A stretch of 64,000 bases of DNA, taken from positions 500,262 through 564,261 of the forward strand of contig NZ_FNEZ01000003.1 of NCBI RefSeq assembly GCF_900100375.1. Direction: 5' to 3'. Position 1 is the first letter of the stretch. Each line of letters starts with the position of its first letter. Below the pieces are notes generated by a model that was not told where the DNA came from, searched no databases, and saw only the letters and a list, made by a program, of their open reading frames with translations. This document shows, piece by piece, positions 45,540-54,217 of the stretch. The DNA is from Flavobacterium noncentrifugens (GTDB lineage Bacteria > Bacteroidota > Bacteroidia > Flavobacteriales > Flavobacteriaceae). A program made the translations under genes and the position numbers.

Positions 45540-46616
45540 TTAAAAAACCTCGCTGGCTTCTTTCAATTTTTCTGTATTGCTGACCAATTGCAGCTCATCA
45601 ACTATTTTATGGATGTCGCCGTTCATAATGTTTCCAAGGTCGTAAAGCGTTAAACCAATGCGGTGATCGGTGACGCGGCCTTGTGCATAATTGTAAGTCC
45701 GGATTTTTGCAGAACGGTCGCCAGAACTCACTTGAGACGAACGTTTAACGGCGTCTTCAGCGTCTTTTTTAGCCAATTCCTGCTCGTACAAACGCGAACG
45801 CAAAACGGTAAAAGCCTTATCTTTATTTTTATGCTGCGATTTTTCGTCCTGGCATTGCGCGACCAAACCGGTTGGAATGTGCGTCAAACGCACCGCCGAC
45901 TTTGTTGTATTTACCGATTGTCCGCCTGGCCCCGATGAACAGAAAAAGTCAACACGAACATCGTTCATATCGATTTGTACGTCAAATTCCTCAGCTTCCG
46001 GCAGCACCATTACGGTTGCGGCAGAAGTGTGTACGCGGCCTTGTGTTTCTGTTTGTGGCACCCGTTGTACGCGGTGCACGCCAGCTTCGAATTTCAAAGT
46101 GCCGTAAACATCTTCGCCGGTTACTTCAAAAATTACCTCTTTGAATCCGCCCGAAGTGCCTTCGTTCATATCGACCACTGAAGTTCTCCAGCCTTTTGTT
46201 TCGCAATATTTGGTGTACATTCGGAACAAATCTCCTGCGAAAATACTGGCTTCGTCGCCACCGGTTCCGGCGCGGATCTCGACCATGACGTTTTTAGCGT
46301 CTTCGGCATCTTTTGGGATCAGCATGAATTTGATCTCATCTTCCAATTCCGGCAATCTTTGCTTGGCTTCCTCGAGCTGCATTTTTGCCATTTCGACCAT
46401 TTCGGCATCGCTGCCATCAGAAATGATCTCGTTGGCTTCCTCGATGTTGCCCATTATCGTCACATATTCGTCACGCTTTTCGGCAAGCGCTTTCAAATCT
46501 TTATATTCTTTATTCAACTGTACATAGCGTTTCTGGTCGGCGATCACATCCGGCTGGATGATCAAATCCGAAATCTCGTCGAAACGCTGTTTTACGATCT
46601 GAAGTCTGTCTAACAT
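45540..46616 (-). CDS. prfA: Peptide chain release factor 1
   Basis: This 358-residue class I release factor frees the protein at UAA and UAG. The GGQ motif is in [24 protein letters not shown] near residue 233, and the anticodon-mimic PxT motif is in [21 protein letters not shown]. The PQT form and overall layout are of RF1, not RF2. The N-terminal helical domain occupies the first 100 residues. An AGGAG ribosome site precedes the ATG by five bases, which is unusual in this window. A TAAATTTG promoter box lies 22 bases upstream. Confidence 0.96.
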   Translation of the reverse strand: MLDRLQIVKQRFDEISDLIIQPDVIADQKRYVQLNKEYKDLKALAEKRDEYVTIMGNIEEANEIISDGSDAEMVEMAKMQLEEAKQRLPELEDEIKFMLIPKDAEDAKNVMVEIRAGTGGDEASIFAGDLFRMYTKYCETKGWRTSVVDMNEGTSGGFKEVIFEVTGEDVYGTLKFEAGVHRVQRVPQTETQGRVHTSAATVMVLPEAEEFDVQIDMNDVRVDFFCSSGPGGQSVNTTKSAVRLTHIPTGLVAQCQDEKSQHKNKDKAFTVLRSRLYEQELAKKDAEDAVKRSSQVSSGDRSAKIRTYNYAQGRVTDHRIGLTLYDLGNIMNGDIHKIVDELQLVSNTEKLKEASEVF

Positions 46617-46638
46617 TTTTTACTCCTTTTTAGGCCTG

Positions 46639-46646
46639 CAAATTTA
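46639..46646 (-). promoter_or_regulatory. Bacteroidota -7 box for prfA
   Basis: On the minus strand this reads TAAATTTG, a match to TAnnTTTG, 22 bases before the prfA ATG. The divergent lipoprotein gene has its own box nearby. Confidence 0.5.
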
Positions 46647-46693
46647 CAAAAAATTGTTTACAGTCGGTAACGTCTCGTTTACAGTATTTTTGT

Positions 46694-46701
46694 TAATTTT
46701 G
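46694..46701 (+). promoter_or_regulatory. Bacteroidota -7 box for the DUF6265 gene
   Basis: TAATTTTG matches TAnnTTTG, 30 bases before the ATG at 46732. This supports the shorter start of that gene. Confidence 0.45.
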
Positions 46702-46731
46702 CGAACGTTAAAACGTATAAAATTCACTCCA

Positions 46732-47217
46732 ATGAAAAAAATTATTTTTGCAGTTGTTATACTTTCTTCTGTAATTTTCACCTCTTGTAAAAAAGAAGAT
46801 GAGAAAGGACCGCTGGAAATCGACAAAGCCAAATGGCTGGCCGGAGAATGGCAGAATAAATCCAAAGATGGTGTACTAACAGAAAGCTGGGAGCGCGTGA
46901 ATGACAGCGTTTTTCACGCCGTTTGTTATTTTGTTCACGGAAAAGACACGCTGCACAATGAAAAAATCAGCCTGTTGCAATCGGACAATTCAATCATTTA
47001 CAGCCCGACAGTGAAAGGCGAAAATGGAAACAAGCCGGTGCCTTTTAAAATGACGAGCGTCAATGCAAATGAATTGGTTTTTGAAAACCCGAAGCATGAT
47101 TATCCGCAAAAGATCGTTTATACAAAAATTACAGCAGACAGTTTGGTTACCAAAATTTCGGGAATGGTTCAGGGAAAACCGTATTCTGAAACGTATCCGA
47201 TGAAAAAAGTGGATTAA
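46732..47217 (+). CDS. DUF6265 lipoprotein
   Basis: This 161-residue lipoprotein begins MKKIIFAVVILSSVIFTSCK, a signal ending in a lipobox (TSC, Cys19). The mature chain carries the DUF6265 pattern: DKAKWLAGEWQNKSKDGVLTESWERVND near the start, then VFENPKHDYPQKIVY. The fold is probably a small beta-barrel. The frame is open from 46654, but the ATG at 46732 gives the signal peptide and follows a promoter box. Function unknown. Confidence 0.82.
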   Translation: MKKIIFAVVILSSVIFTSCKKEDEKGPLEIDKAKWLAGEWQNKSKDGVLTESWERVNDSVFHAVCYFVHGKDTLHNEKISLLQSDNSIIYSPTVKGENGNKPVPFKMTSVNANELVFENPKHDYPQKIVYTKITADSLVTKISGMVQGKPYSETYPMKKVD

Positions 47218-47270
47218 ATTACTTTCTGAAATATTTTGAAAACGCGCTTTTATAGTGTGTTTTTTTATTT

Positions 47271-47346
47271 GAAGCTAATCCGGCTGTCCGCTATATCTTT
47301 TATTCCGCTTCGCTACACAAAAGGATGCCGCTCCCATCCGGGCTAA
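47271..47346 (-). repeat. Dispersed palindromic repeat, copy 4
   Basis: In its own orientation this copy reads TAGCCCGGATGGGAGCGGC, ATCCTTTTGTGTAGC, GGAATAAAAGATATAGCGG and ACAGCCGGATTAGC. The central stem CTTTTGT/ATAAAAG keeps pairing through a G-U wobble. It lies between the DUF6265 and ExbD genes. Confidence 0.65.
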
Positions 47347-47481
47347 ATCCAAACCGGCAACATTTTGGTTTTTAACAAATTGCACAATATCAGAAAGGCA
47401 ATCGGCGTTTGAATTTTAAGAAGCTTTTGTGAAAATTGTTTTCCGCTGCATTCTTAAAAACCAACCAAAAACCAATTTATT

Positions 47482-48027
47482 ATGGCCGAATTAAACAACG
47501 ATGCACCAAGCGGCGATTTAAAAAAAATCCGGAGCCGCAAATCCAATTCAAAAGTAGATTTAACTGCAATGGTCGATCTTGCTTTTTTGCTCATCACTTT
47601 TTTCATGCTCACCACCACGCTGAGCAAATCACATGCGATGGAACTTTCGATGCCCGATTCAAAAGGCACGCCGTCACCAGTTGATGAAAACCGCACCCTT
47701 ACCATTCTCGTTGGCAACCACAACAAAACCAAATGCTTTATGGGGAAGCAATCTGGAAATTCAAAAGAAATTGTTTTGGGCACACGTGATCTGCGGCGGG
47801 AACTCACCGCCAGAAAAAAAGAAGTGCTCGCCTACTCGACTGCAAAAGGAAAACCGGAACGCGGTTTAATCGTATTGATCAAACCTGATAAAAATTCAAG
47901 CTACGGAAACCTTGTTGACATTCTCGATGAAATGGCAATTTCTGAAGTACAGACTTATGCCATTACAGATATTGAGAAAAATGAAAGTGAACTTTTAAAA
48001 AAAGACGGTTCTGGACGAAAAATTTAG
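47482..48027 (+). CDS. ExbD/TolR family biopolymer transporter
   Basis: This 181-residue inner-membrane protein has a short cytoplasmic head (MAELNNDAPSGDLKKIRSRK...). The single transmembrane helix contains the conserved Asp motif DLTAMVDLAFLLITFFMLTT, where the Asp in MVDLAF takes part in proton flow. A periplasmic domain ends in GNLVDILDEMAISEVQTYAI. It would link the proton gradient to an outer-membrane transport or stability system. No ExbB or TonB is adjacent, which is unusual for this family, so its partners must lie elsewhere. Confidence 0.9.
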   Translation: MAELNNDAPSGDLKKIRSRKSNSKVDLTAMVDLAFLLITFFMLTTTLSKSHAMELSMPDSKGTPSPVDENRTLTILVGNHNKTKCFMGKQSGNSKEIVLGTRDLRRELTARKKEVLAYSTAKGKPERGLIVLIKPDKNSSYGNLVDILDEMAISEVQTYAITDIEKNESELLKKDGSGRKI

Positions 48028-48034
48028 ACAAAAG

Positions 48035-48058
48035 AAAACCCTCAACATTGAGGGTTTT
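48035..48058. terminator. Terminator after exbD-like gene
   Basis: AAAACCCTCA and TGAGGGTTTT pair perfectly, followed by a T run, 8 bases past the ExbD stop. It lies between convergent genes and can serve both. Confidence 0.85.
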
Positions 48059-48081
48059 TATTTTTATAAGCAAGGTTGTAT

Positions 48082-49545
48082 TTATTTTTTTTCCGGAATA
48101 TTCTCTAAAATCTCCAATACGAATTTCCAGAATTTTTGTGACGATTTGATGCTTGCACGTTCGTCAGGTGAATGTGCGCCGTGAATCGTCGGGCCGAAAG
48201 AAATCATATCCATATCGGGATAATTCGTTCCGAGGATTCCGCATTCTAATCCGGCGTGGCAGGCAACAACTTTTGGTTTTTCGTTGTTTTGCTTTTCGTA
48301 TATTTTTTCGAGAATTGTTAGGATTTCCGAATTCACGTTTGGCGTCCAGCCAGGATAACTTCCAGACAAATTGACTTCACATCCAAACAATTCAAACGCC
48401 GAACGCAAGGCATTCGCCAAGTCATATTTTGAAGTTTCAACTGAAGAACGCGTCAAACAGCCAATTGACAATTCGCCGTCTTTTACAATGACACGCGCAA
48501 TATTATTAGACGTTTCGACCAGATCCGCCATATCAGCGCTCATTCTATACACGCCGTTGTGCGCCGCATAAATTCCGCGGATCAAACCTTCCTGAACGCC
48601 CAAATCCATCACTTTCTTTGGCAGATCGATTTTGGTTATTTCAATGGTCAGATTGGGTTCGGTCGTTTGGAATTCGGTTTTGATGTCGCCGATGATTTCC
48701 TGCATGTCAAAAACATAGGCTTCGTCATACATTTCGGCAATGATCACATTGGCGACACTTTCTCGCGGAATCGCATTTCGCAAACTTCCACCGTTTATCT
48801 CTACGATCTGCAATCCGAAATTCTCGAATGCATCGAATAACAAACGGTTCATGATCTTATTGGCGTTGCCCAAACCTTTATGAATGTCCATTCCGGAATG
48901 CCCACCGTTTAAGCCTTTTACTGTGATTTGATAACCCACAGAACCTTCGGGCGTTTCTTCTTCGTGGTAACTTCTGGTGGCGGTGACGTCGATTCCACCG
49001 GCACAACCAATGTCAATTTCGTCGTCTTCTTCGGTATCTAAATTCAGTAAAATCTCACCTTGTAAAATGCCTCCTTTTAAGTTTAAAGCGCCCGTCATTC
49101 CGGTTTCTTCATCAATTGTAAAAAGTGCTTCAATCGCCGGATGTGCAATGTTGGTCGATTCCAAAACCGCCATGATCATCGCGACTCCAAGGCCGTTATC
49201 CGCGCCAAGCGTCGTTCCTTTTGCACGAACCCAATCACCGTCGACATACATATCGATGCCTTGTTTGTCAAAATCAAAATCGGTGTCGTTGTTTTTTTGG
49301 TGCACCATATCGAGATGGCCCTGCATGACGATTGGCTTGCGGTTTTCCATTCCTTTTGTGGCTGGTTTTCTGATGATCACATTTCGAATGTCGTCTTCAA
49401 AAGTTTCGAGTCCGAGGCTTTCGCCGAAGTTTTTCATGAATTCGATCACGCGTTCTTCTTTTTTTGACGGACGTGGTACGGCATTCAGATCCGCAAATTT
49501 ATTCCAGAGTGCTTTTGGTTCAAGGTTTCTTATTTCCTGGCTCAT
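48082..49545 (-). CDS. pepD: Aminoacyl-histidine dipeptidase (PepD, M20 family)
   Basis: This 487-residue zinc peptidase cleaves dipeptides such as carnosine-like Xaa-His. The metal-site motifs are MQGHLDMVHQ near residue 80, GADNGLGVAM near 119 and LFTIDEETGMTGAL near 146. The dimerisation-domain segment HSGMDIHKGLGNANKIM and the C-terminal CHAGLECGILG and GPTIHGAHSPDERA complete the PepD type. It is cytoplasmic. A 96-base gap separates it from the ferredoxin-like gene upstream on the same strand. Confidence 0.93.
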   Translation of the reverse strand: MSQEIRNLEPKALWNKFADLNAVPRPSKKEERVIEFMKNFGESLGLETFEDDIRNVIIRKPATKGMENRKPIVMQGHLDMVHQKNNDTDFDFDKQGIDMYVDGDWVRAKGTTLGADNGLGVAMIMAVLESTNIAHPAIEALFTIDEETGMTGALNLKGGILQGEILLNLDTEEDDEIDIGCAGGIDVTATRSYHEEETPEGSVGYQITVKGLNGGHSGMDIHKGLGNANKIMNRLLFDAFENFGLQIVEINGGSLRNAIPRESVANVIIAEMYDEAYVFDMQEIIGDIKTEFQTTEPNLTIEITKIDLPKKVMDLGVQEGLIRGIYAAHNGVYRMSADMADLVETSNNIARVIVKDGELSIGCLTRSSVETSKYDLANALRSAFELFGCEVNLSGSYPGWTPNVNSEILTILEKIYEKQNNEKPKVVACHAGLECGILGTNYPDMDMISFGPTIHGAHSPDERASIKSSQKFWKFVLEILENIPEKK

Positions 49546-49641
49546 TTGATAAGTTTAAAAGTTACTGAGTAGCTGAGTTCTTAAGTTTTCAGCGGAACAA
49601 AGTTACAAAGTTTAAACGGTCAATTGTTGCATGATCGGAAA

Positions 49642-49899
49642 TTATGCGATGTGTTTTTCGAAGAGTTTTTTTGCGTCTTTTTTAGAAATGTTCCCGACGC
49701 ATTCTTTTTTGTGGATGCAGATTACCGGCGCTTGCTTGCACATGCCCTGGCAGTCCATTTTCTGGATAGCGACTTGATGTTTTAGTCCGGCTTCTTCTAC
49801 CAGATCTTTGAAACATTCCTTGACTTCGCTGTTGTATTTGCAGCATTTTTTTCCGTCGCAGAGGTAAATGATTTTTTCTGGTTTTTTTGATTTGCCCAT
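49642..49899 (-). CDS. Thioredoxin-like [2Fe-2S] ferredoxin domain protein
   Basis: This 85-residue cytoplasmic protein has four cysteines in the thioredoxin-like ferredoxin pattern: IYLCDGKKCCKY near residue 12 gives C-x4-C, and MDCQGMCKQAPVICIH near 48 gives C-x3-C. It would bind a 2Fe-2S cluster and carry electrons. The first cysteine pair has an extra adjacent Cys (KKCCK). It stands upstream of PepD. The fold is clear; partner enzymes are unknown. Confidence 0.85.
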   Translation of the reverse strand: MGKSKKPEKIIYLCDGKKCCKYNSEVKECFKDLVEEAGLKHQVAIQKMDCQGMCKQAPVICIHKKECVGNISKKDAKKLFEKHIA

Positions 49900-50019
49900 A
49901 GTGAAAAAGTAACATGCAAATTTAGTTTTTAATTCTTATTTATTCTAAATAGCCGGTTAGATTTTGAAAAAAATAATGAACATCCGCTACAATATTAAAT
50001 ATTTAGAAGAATTTTCTTA

Positions 50020-50092
50020 ACCATTAAGGCATTAAGAAAATTAAGCTTGGCCTTAATAAACCTTAATTTCTTAATGGCTTAAATTATAGTGA
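50020..50092. repeat. A/T-rich inverted repeat of the CATTAAGG type
   Basis: ACCATTAAGGCATTAAG (about 50020-50036) and CTTAATTTCTTAATGG (50064-50083) form imperfect inverted arms across 50020-50092, separated by a TTAAGCTTGGCC segment. A shorter relative is seen at 45435-45460. It occupies the gap before the DUF3810 gene. Confidence 0.5.
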
Positions 50093-50135
50093 AGCAAGCT
50101 GTTTGTTCTTATCTTTATACTTTCAAAATCTTCAA

Positions 50136-51212
50136 ATGCTAAATAAAAAGAATATCCTTCCTGTTTTATTGCTGGTTCAAATTATCATTTTAAAAATTAT
50201 TTCGTTTTTCCCGGAATGGATTGAGCGCATTTACAGCAATCGTTTCTATGTTTATATTTCTAATTTTTCAAGGATATTGTTTGGCTGGATTCCGTTTTCT
50301 GTAGGCGATTTGATTTATTTTATTGTTGGATTTTTTATTATCAGATGGATTTTCAGGAAGTTCAAAAACAGAAAATTGGATAAAAACCAAAACTGGAAAA
50401 CCGTTTCGATGGAAATTTTGAGTTTTTTATCGGTATTTTATTTTTTGTTTCATTTGCTTTGGGCAACGAATTACCATCGCGTGCCATTGTTCGAAAAACT
50501 TCATATCCAGAAAGAATATTCAGATGCCGATCTATTGGATTTCACTAAAAAACTAATTGTCAAAACCAACGAAATCCACAGCAGAATTGTAAAGAACGAC
50601 AGCCTGAAAGTTGTTTTTCCTTATGCACAGCAGCAGGTTTTTGCGGACAATATAAAAGGGTATTCTAATTTGTCAAAGCAATATTCTTTTTTCAAATATG
50701 AAAATAGCAGCATCAAAAAATCATTGATCAGCTTGCCGCTGACTTATATGGGATTTGCCGGATATTTAAATCCGTTTACAAATGAAGCGCAGGTAAACGA
50801 TATGTTGCCAATGCCAAATTTCCCAACAACGGCCGCGCATGAAATGGCACACCAACTCGGTTATGCGTCGGAAAGCGAAGCAAATTTCATTGGCTATTTG
50901 GCTTCAATTAGAAATGACGATTTGTATTACCAATATTCCGGCTATTCATTCGCACTAAAATATTGCCTGAGAAACTGGAAGATCCGCGATGAAAAAGTAT
51001 TGGAACAATTGCTGCCGACAATTCATCCCGGAATTTTAAAAAACTACGACGATTCCCAAAAATTCTGGGAGCAATATGAAACTTTCATTGAAACGGGATT
51101 CAAGATCTTCTATGACAATTTCCTCAAATTAAATCAGCAAAAAGACGGGCTGGACAGTTATAGCAAATTTGTAGACTTAATGGTGAATTACTATAAAACA
51201 GAAAAAGTTTAA
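50136..51212 (+). CDS. DUF3810 membrane-anchored putative metallopeptidase
   Basis: This 358-residue protein has three N-terminal hydrophobic segments (about 7-27, 45-65 and 95-115) and a soluble C-terminal domain. That domain carries AAHEMAHQLGYASESEANFIGYL near residues 240-260, an HExxH zinc motif with a downstream Glu (SEANF) as third ligand, typical of DUF3810 and of gluzincin-like peptidases. It would cut proteins at the membrane. The frame can start at a TTG at 50103, but the ATG at 50136 begins at the first hydrophobic segment. The substrate is unknown. Confidence 0.85.
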   Translation: MLNKKNILPVLLLVQIIILKIISFFPEWIERIYSNRFYVYISNFSRILFGWIPFSVGDLIYFIVGFFIIRWIFRKFKNRKLDKNQNWKTVSMEILSFLSVFYFLFHLLWATNYHRVPLFEKLHIQKEYSDADLLDFTKKLIVKTNEIHSRIVKNDSLKVVFPYAQQQVFADNIKGYSNLSKQYSFFKYENSSIKKSLISLPLTYMGFAGYLNPFTNEAQVNDMLPMPNFPTTAAHEMAHQLGYASESEANFIGYLASIRNDDLYYQYSGYSFALKYCLRNWKIRDEKVLEQLLPTIHPGILKNYDDSQKFWEQYETFIETGFKIFYDNFLKLNQQKDGLDSYSKFVDLMVNYYKTEKV

Positions 51213-51272
51213 GAATTTTAACAATACTTTTACAAAGCTTTCGTTATTTCAGAAACCAATTAAACTGTAATT

Positions 51273-51947
51273 ATGAAACCAAAAATTTTTGGAATTGCAA
51301 TACTATTTGCATTTTCAACAAGCGTTACTTCATGCAATGACAACGATGACGAAGTACAGATTCAGGAAGCAGCAACCCCTTTTTTTAATTTGAAGACCGG
51401 AAACAAGTGGGTTTACAAAAAATATCAAAATAGTGAAAGCGAGCCTACTGTTTTTACATTTTCAGGAATTACTGATAATGTAGAAATCGTTGGCGAAATT
51501 GTTGTGAACGGCCTGACATTTTCAAAAGTCCATCACACGCACAGAAGCATTCCGCAAGAAGCAGAATATGAATATTGGCGGGTAAATAATCTGGGACACC
51601 TCATTGTTCTCAATATAGAAGAAATTTCGCAAGACGTAACTGAAGAAATGGGCGCAACGTTTCATCCCGGAACAGATATCGCTTATCAAAGTACGATTAC
51701 GAAGGATTTTTTCACCATTTATTACCATGTTACTCCTGAAATCAACCTGATAGTAGAAGGTAAAAACTATACGGTTTTGCCTTATAAAGGAGACATTACT
51801 CCTGCTGGAAGCCCAACAGGCACTGTAACAAAAACTGTAGAATACAATTTCCAAAAAGGAATTGGATTGGTTAAGGGCGTTGGTCATGTTGTAACTGGAA
51901 ACTACAGTTGGGAAGACAGGCTCGTTTCTTATGATTTAGTAGAATAA
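51273..51947 (+). CDS. Lipoprotein, hypothetical
   Basis: This 224-residue lipoprotein has a leader MKPKIFGIAILFAFSTSVTSC (Cys21) and a short acidic linker (NDNDDEVQIQ). The beta-rich domain (NLKTGNKWVYKKYQNS..., TVEYNFQKGIGLVKGVGHVV) is a pattern seen in many uncharacterised Bacteroidota lipoproteins. It follows the DUF3810 gene by 60 bases on the same strand, so they may be co-transcribed, and ends at a strong terminator. No function can be given. Confidence 0.7.
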   Translation: MKPKIFGIAILFAFSTSVTSCNDNDDEVQIQEAATPFFNLKTGNKWVYKKYQNSESEPTVFTFSGITDNVEIVGEIVVNGLTFSKVHHTHRSIPQEAEYEYWRVNNLGHLIVLNIEEISQDVTEEMGATFHPGTDIAYQSTITKDFFTIYYHVTPEINLIVEGKNYTVLPYKGDITPAGSPTGTVTKTVEYNFQKGIGLVKGVGHVVTGNYSWEDRLVSYDLVE

Positions 51948-51962
51948 GACATTTTTAAAAAT

Positions 51963-52005
51963 AAAAAAAGGGTTGATTTTCTGTAGTAAAAATCAACCCT
52001 TTTTT
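51963..52005. terminator. Strong terminator between lipoprotein and NADH dehydrogenase genes
   Basis: AAAAAAAGGGTTGATTTT and its exact complement further on form an 18-base stem with loop CTGTAGT. It serves both convergent genes. Confidence 0.9.
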
Positions 52006-52013
52006 TTTAAATA

Positions 52014-53318
52014 TCAAATCTCATCAGTCGTAAAACTCGTAAAGCTTTTCTTTTTATAAGGCCGGATGATGAGTCTTCCTTCGCGGTCAAAGCGTACGTA
52101 ATTGTAGGCCCAATTCAGGAAAACGACCATTTTGTTTTTGAATCCGATCAGGGAAATCAGGTGTACGAACATCCAGACAAACCACGCAAAAACGCCGTGA
52201 AAATGGTAATGTGGCAAATCGACTACGGCTTTGTTGCGCCCGATCGTGGCCATCGAACCTTTGTCGTTGTAATCAAACGGCTTCATTTTTTCGTTTCTGA
52301 TCTTGCGGATGATATTTTCTCCAAGTAATTTTCCCTGCTGCATCGCCGGTTGCGCAAGCATCGGATGGCCGAGCGGATATTCTTTGGTTTCCATAAGCGC
52401 AATGTCGCCTATCGCAAAAATATTGTCGTAGCCCAAAACCTGGTTGAATTCGTTGACTCTAAAGCGTTCTACATTTTGCATTAATGATGAAGCCGCCAAA
52501 CCTTCGATGGCATTTCCCATGACTCCGGCAGTCCAGATCACAGTTGCCGTGTCGAATGTTTGTGCCGAATTTGTGGTGATGATTCGTCCGTCGTAACCGG
52601 TGACGCGAATGTTTTTGTTGACTTTGACACCCAGGTGATTCAGGTATTTTTCGGCTGCGGCAGATGATTTTTCGCTCATCGTATTTAGGATCCGGTCGCC
52701 GCTCTGAATTAAATTGATCTGCATTTTAGAAACGTCGAGATCTGGATAATCTTTTTGAAGGATCGCGTTTTTCATTTCTGCGAGCGCTCCGGCGAGTTCG
52801 ACTCCGGTTGGGCCGCCGCCTACAAGGCAAAAGTTGATGAGTGAATTTCTTTCGGATTCGTCGTTAAGCAAAAGTGCCTGTTCAAAATTTTCGAGAATCA
52901 AACTGCGGATGTTTAGCGATTGCGGAATGGTTTTCATCGACATGGAGTTGCGTTCGATTTCGGTGTTTCCGAAGAAATTTGTTTTGGAACCTGTGGCCAT
53001 GACAAGATAGTCGTAGGACAATTCCCCGATGTCTGCGATAACGGTATTGTGCAATTTATCAATATGGTTGACACTTCCGAGGCGGAAATAGAAGTTTTTA
53101 TATTCCTGGACCACTTTTCTAATAGGATAAGCGATCGAGCCTGCTTCGAGTCCGCCGGTCGCGACCTGGTATAGTAAAGGCTGGAATGTGTGGTAATTGT
53201 GTTTGTCAATCAGGACCACCTGAACCGGCTGATTTTTGAGCTTTTGTGCGAGCGCGATTCCGGCAAAGCCGCCGCCGATAATGATAATTCTGGGTAAATT
53301 GGTTTTTGGGATGTTCAT
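52014..53318 (-). CDS. Type II NADH dehydrogenase (NDH-2-like)
   Basis: This 434-residue flavoprotein moves electrons from NADH to quinone without pumping protons. The FAD Rossmann motif is IIIIGGGFAGIALAQKL near the start, followed by LIDKHNYHTFQPLLYQVATGGLE, the usual NDH-2 block. The NADH site is NFCLVGGGPTGVELAGALAEM near 165-185, and IFAIGDIAL near 304 closes the FAD site. The C-terminal segment HGVFAWFVWMFVHLISLIGF would attach it to the membrane. It is monocistronic. Confidence 0.92.
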   Translation of the reverse strand: MNIPKTNLPRIIIIGGGFAGIALAQKLKNQPVQVVLIDKHNYHTFQPLLYQVATGGLEAGSIAYPIRKVVQEYKNFYFRLGSVNHIDKLHNTVIADIGELSYDYLVMATGSKTNFFGNTEIERNSMSMKTIPQSLNIRSLILENFEQALLLNDESERNSLINFCLVGGGPTGVELAGALAEMKNAILQKDYPDLDVSKMQINLIQSGDRILNTMSEKSSAAAEKYLNHLGVKVNKNIRVTGYDGRIITTNSAQTFDTATVIWTAGVMGNAIEGLAASSLMQNVERFRVNEFNQVLGYDNIFAIGDIALMETKEYPLGHPMLAQPAMQQGKLLGENIIRKIRNEKMKPFDYNDKGSMATIGRNKAVVDLPHYHFHGVFAWFVWMFVHLISLIGFKNKMVVFLNWAYNYVRFDREGRLIIRPYKKKSFTSFTTDEI

Positions 53319-53553
53319 TGATGTATAATGTCAAAACGTCGAATGCCGAACGATTGGATTGTGGATGTAAGTTACGGATATAAGTTGAAAGTCGAAAGTG
53401 GAAAGAATTGGATTGCGGATAAAATTTTGGCATCGAAAGTCGAATGACGCATAATTGCCGAACTGAAGATCAGGAAACAAAGTGGTTATCTTCTCCGCAC
53501 GCCCGTTTGACTTTCGACTTACTACAGCACCTATGAAAACGACTCTTGTAATT
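53319..53553. other. Upstream gap without a gene, with short repeated words
   Basis: There is no coding frame. The stretch holds tandem or inverted copies of short words such as AAAGTCGAAAGT (near 53388) and GACTTTCGACTT (near 53511), and of GGATTG plus TGCCGAA. It looks like decayed repeat sequence between divergent genes. Confidence 0.45.
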
Positions 53554-53630
53554 TAGCCCCGATTGCAGCGGAAATCCTTTTTTTTCGGAGCGCAGCGGAG
53601 TAAAAAGATTGCAGCGGAAAGCGGGACGAA
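53554..53630 (+). repeat. Dispersed palindromic repeat, copy 5
   Basis: TAGCCCCGATTGCAGCGGA, AATCCTTTTTTTTCGGAGCG, AGTAAAAAGATTGCAGCGGA and AAGCGGGACG match the family. The central stem CTTTTT/AAAAAG forms with one mismatch beyond it. It lies in the divergent gap between the NADH dehydrogenase and sigma factor genes. Confidence 0.65.
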
Positions 53631-53716
53631 ACACGAATTGGTAACCAGATCTTTGTGCTTCTTAAAAATAAAAGGTACTTTGTAACAAATTTCGCCCGGC
53701 GAACACTAACGCATGT

Positions 53717-54211
53717 ATGGATCCTGAATTAGAGCAATTATTTGTGAAGCAACTCAAGGAAAACCAGAATATCATCCACAAGATTTGTAGGCTGTATACT
53801 TCTGGGGAGGACGCGCATAAGGATTTGTTTCAGGAGATTACGATTCAGCTTTGGAAGGCTTTTCCGAAGTTTCGGGGCGACAGCAAATTTTCTACATGGG
53901 CATACCGCGTGGCGTTGAATACAGCGATTACGTTGTATCGGAAAAGCACGCGATCAGTGCAGACTTCGTCGTTTGACACGACCAATCATTTTATCAAGCA
54001 GGAAGAATACAATTATGAGGAAGAAGAGCAGATTAAACTGATGTATGATGCGGTTTATCAGCTTAATGACATTGAAAAAGCATTGGTTTTTATGTACTTG
54101 GAAGATAAGGATTACCAGGAAATTTCGGAAACTTTAGGGATTAGCGAGGTGAATGCGCGGGTGAAAATGAACAGAATCAAGACAAAACTGAAAAAAATAC
54201 TAAATCCTTAG
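53717..54211 (+). CDS. ECF-type RNA polymerase sigma factor
   Basis: This 164-residue sigma factor has region 2 with EDAHKDLFQEITIQLWKAFPKFRGDSKFSTWAYRVALNTAI near 27-67. Region 4 is DIEKALVFMYLEDKDYQEISETLGISEVNARVKMNRIKTKLKKIL near 118-162. The size and missing region 3 mark it as an ECF sigma. The next gene, 6 bases on, encodes a membrane protein that is a candidate anti-sigma factor. It would direct transcription of an unknown set of genes under an outside signal. Confidence 0.93.
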   Translation: MDPELEQLFVKQLKENQNIIHKICRLYTSGEDAHKDLFQEITIQLWKAFPKFRGDSKFSTWAYRVALNTAITLYRKSTRSVQTSSFDTTNHFIKQEEYNYEEEEQIKLMYDAVYQLNDIEKALVFMYLEDKDYQEISETLGISEVNARVKMNRIKTKLKKILNP

Positions 54212-54217
54212 GCGATT

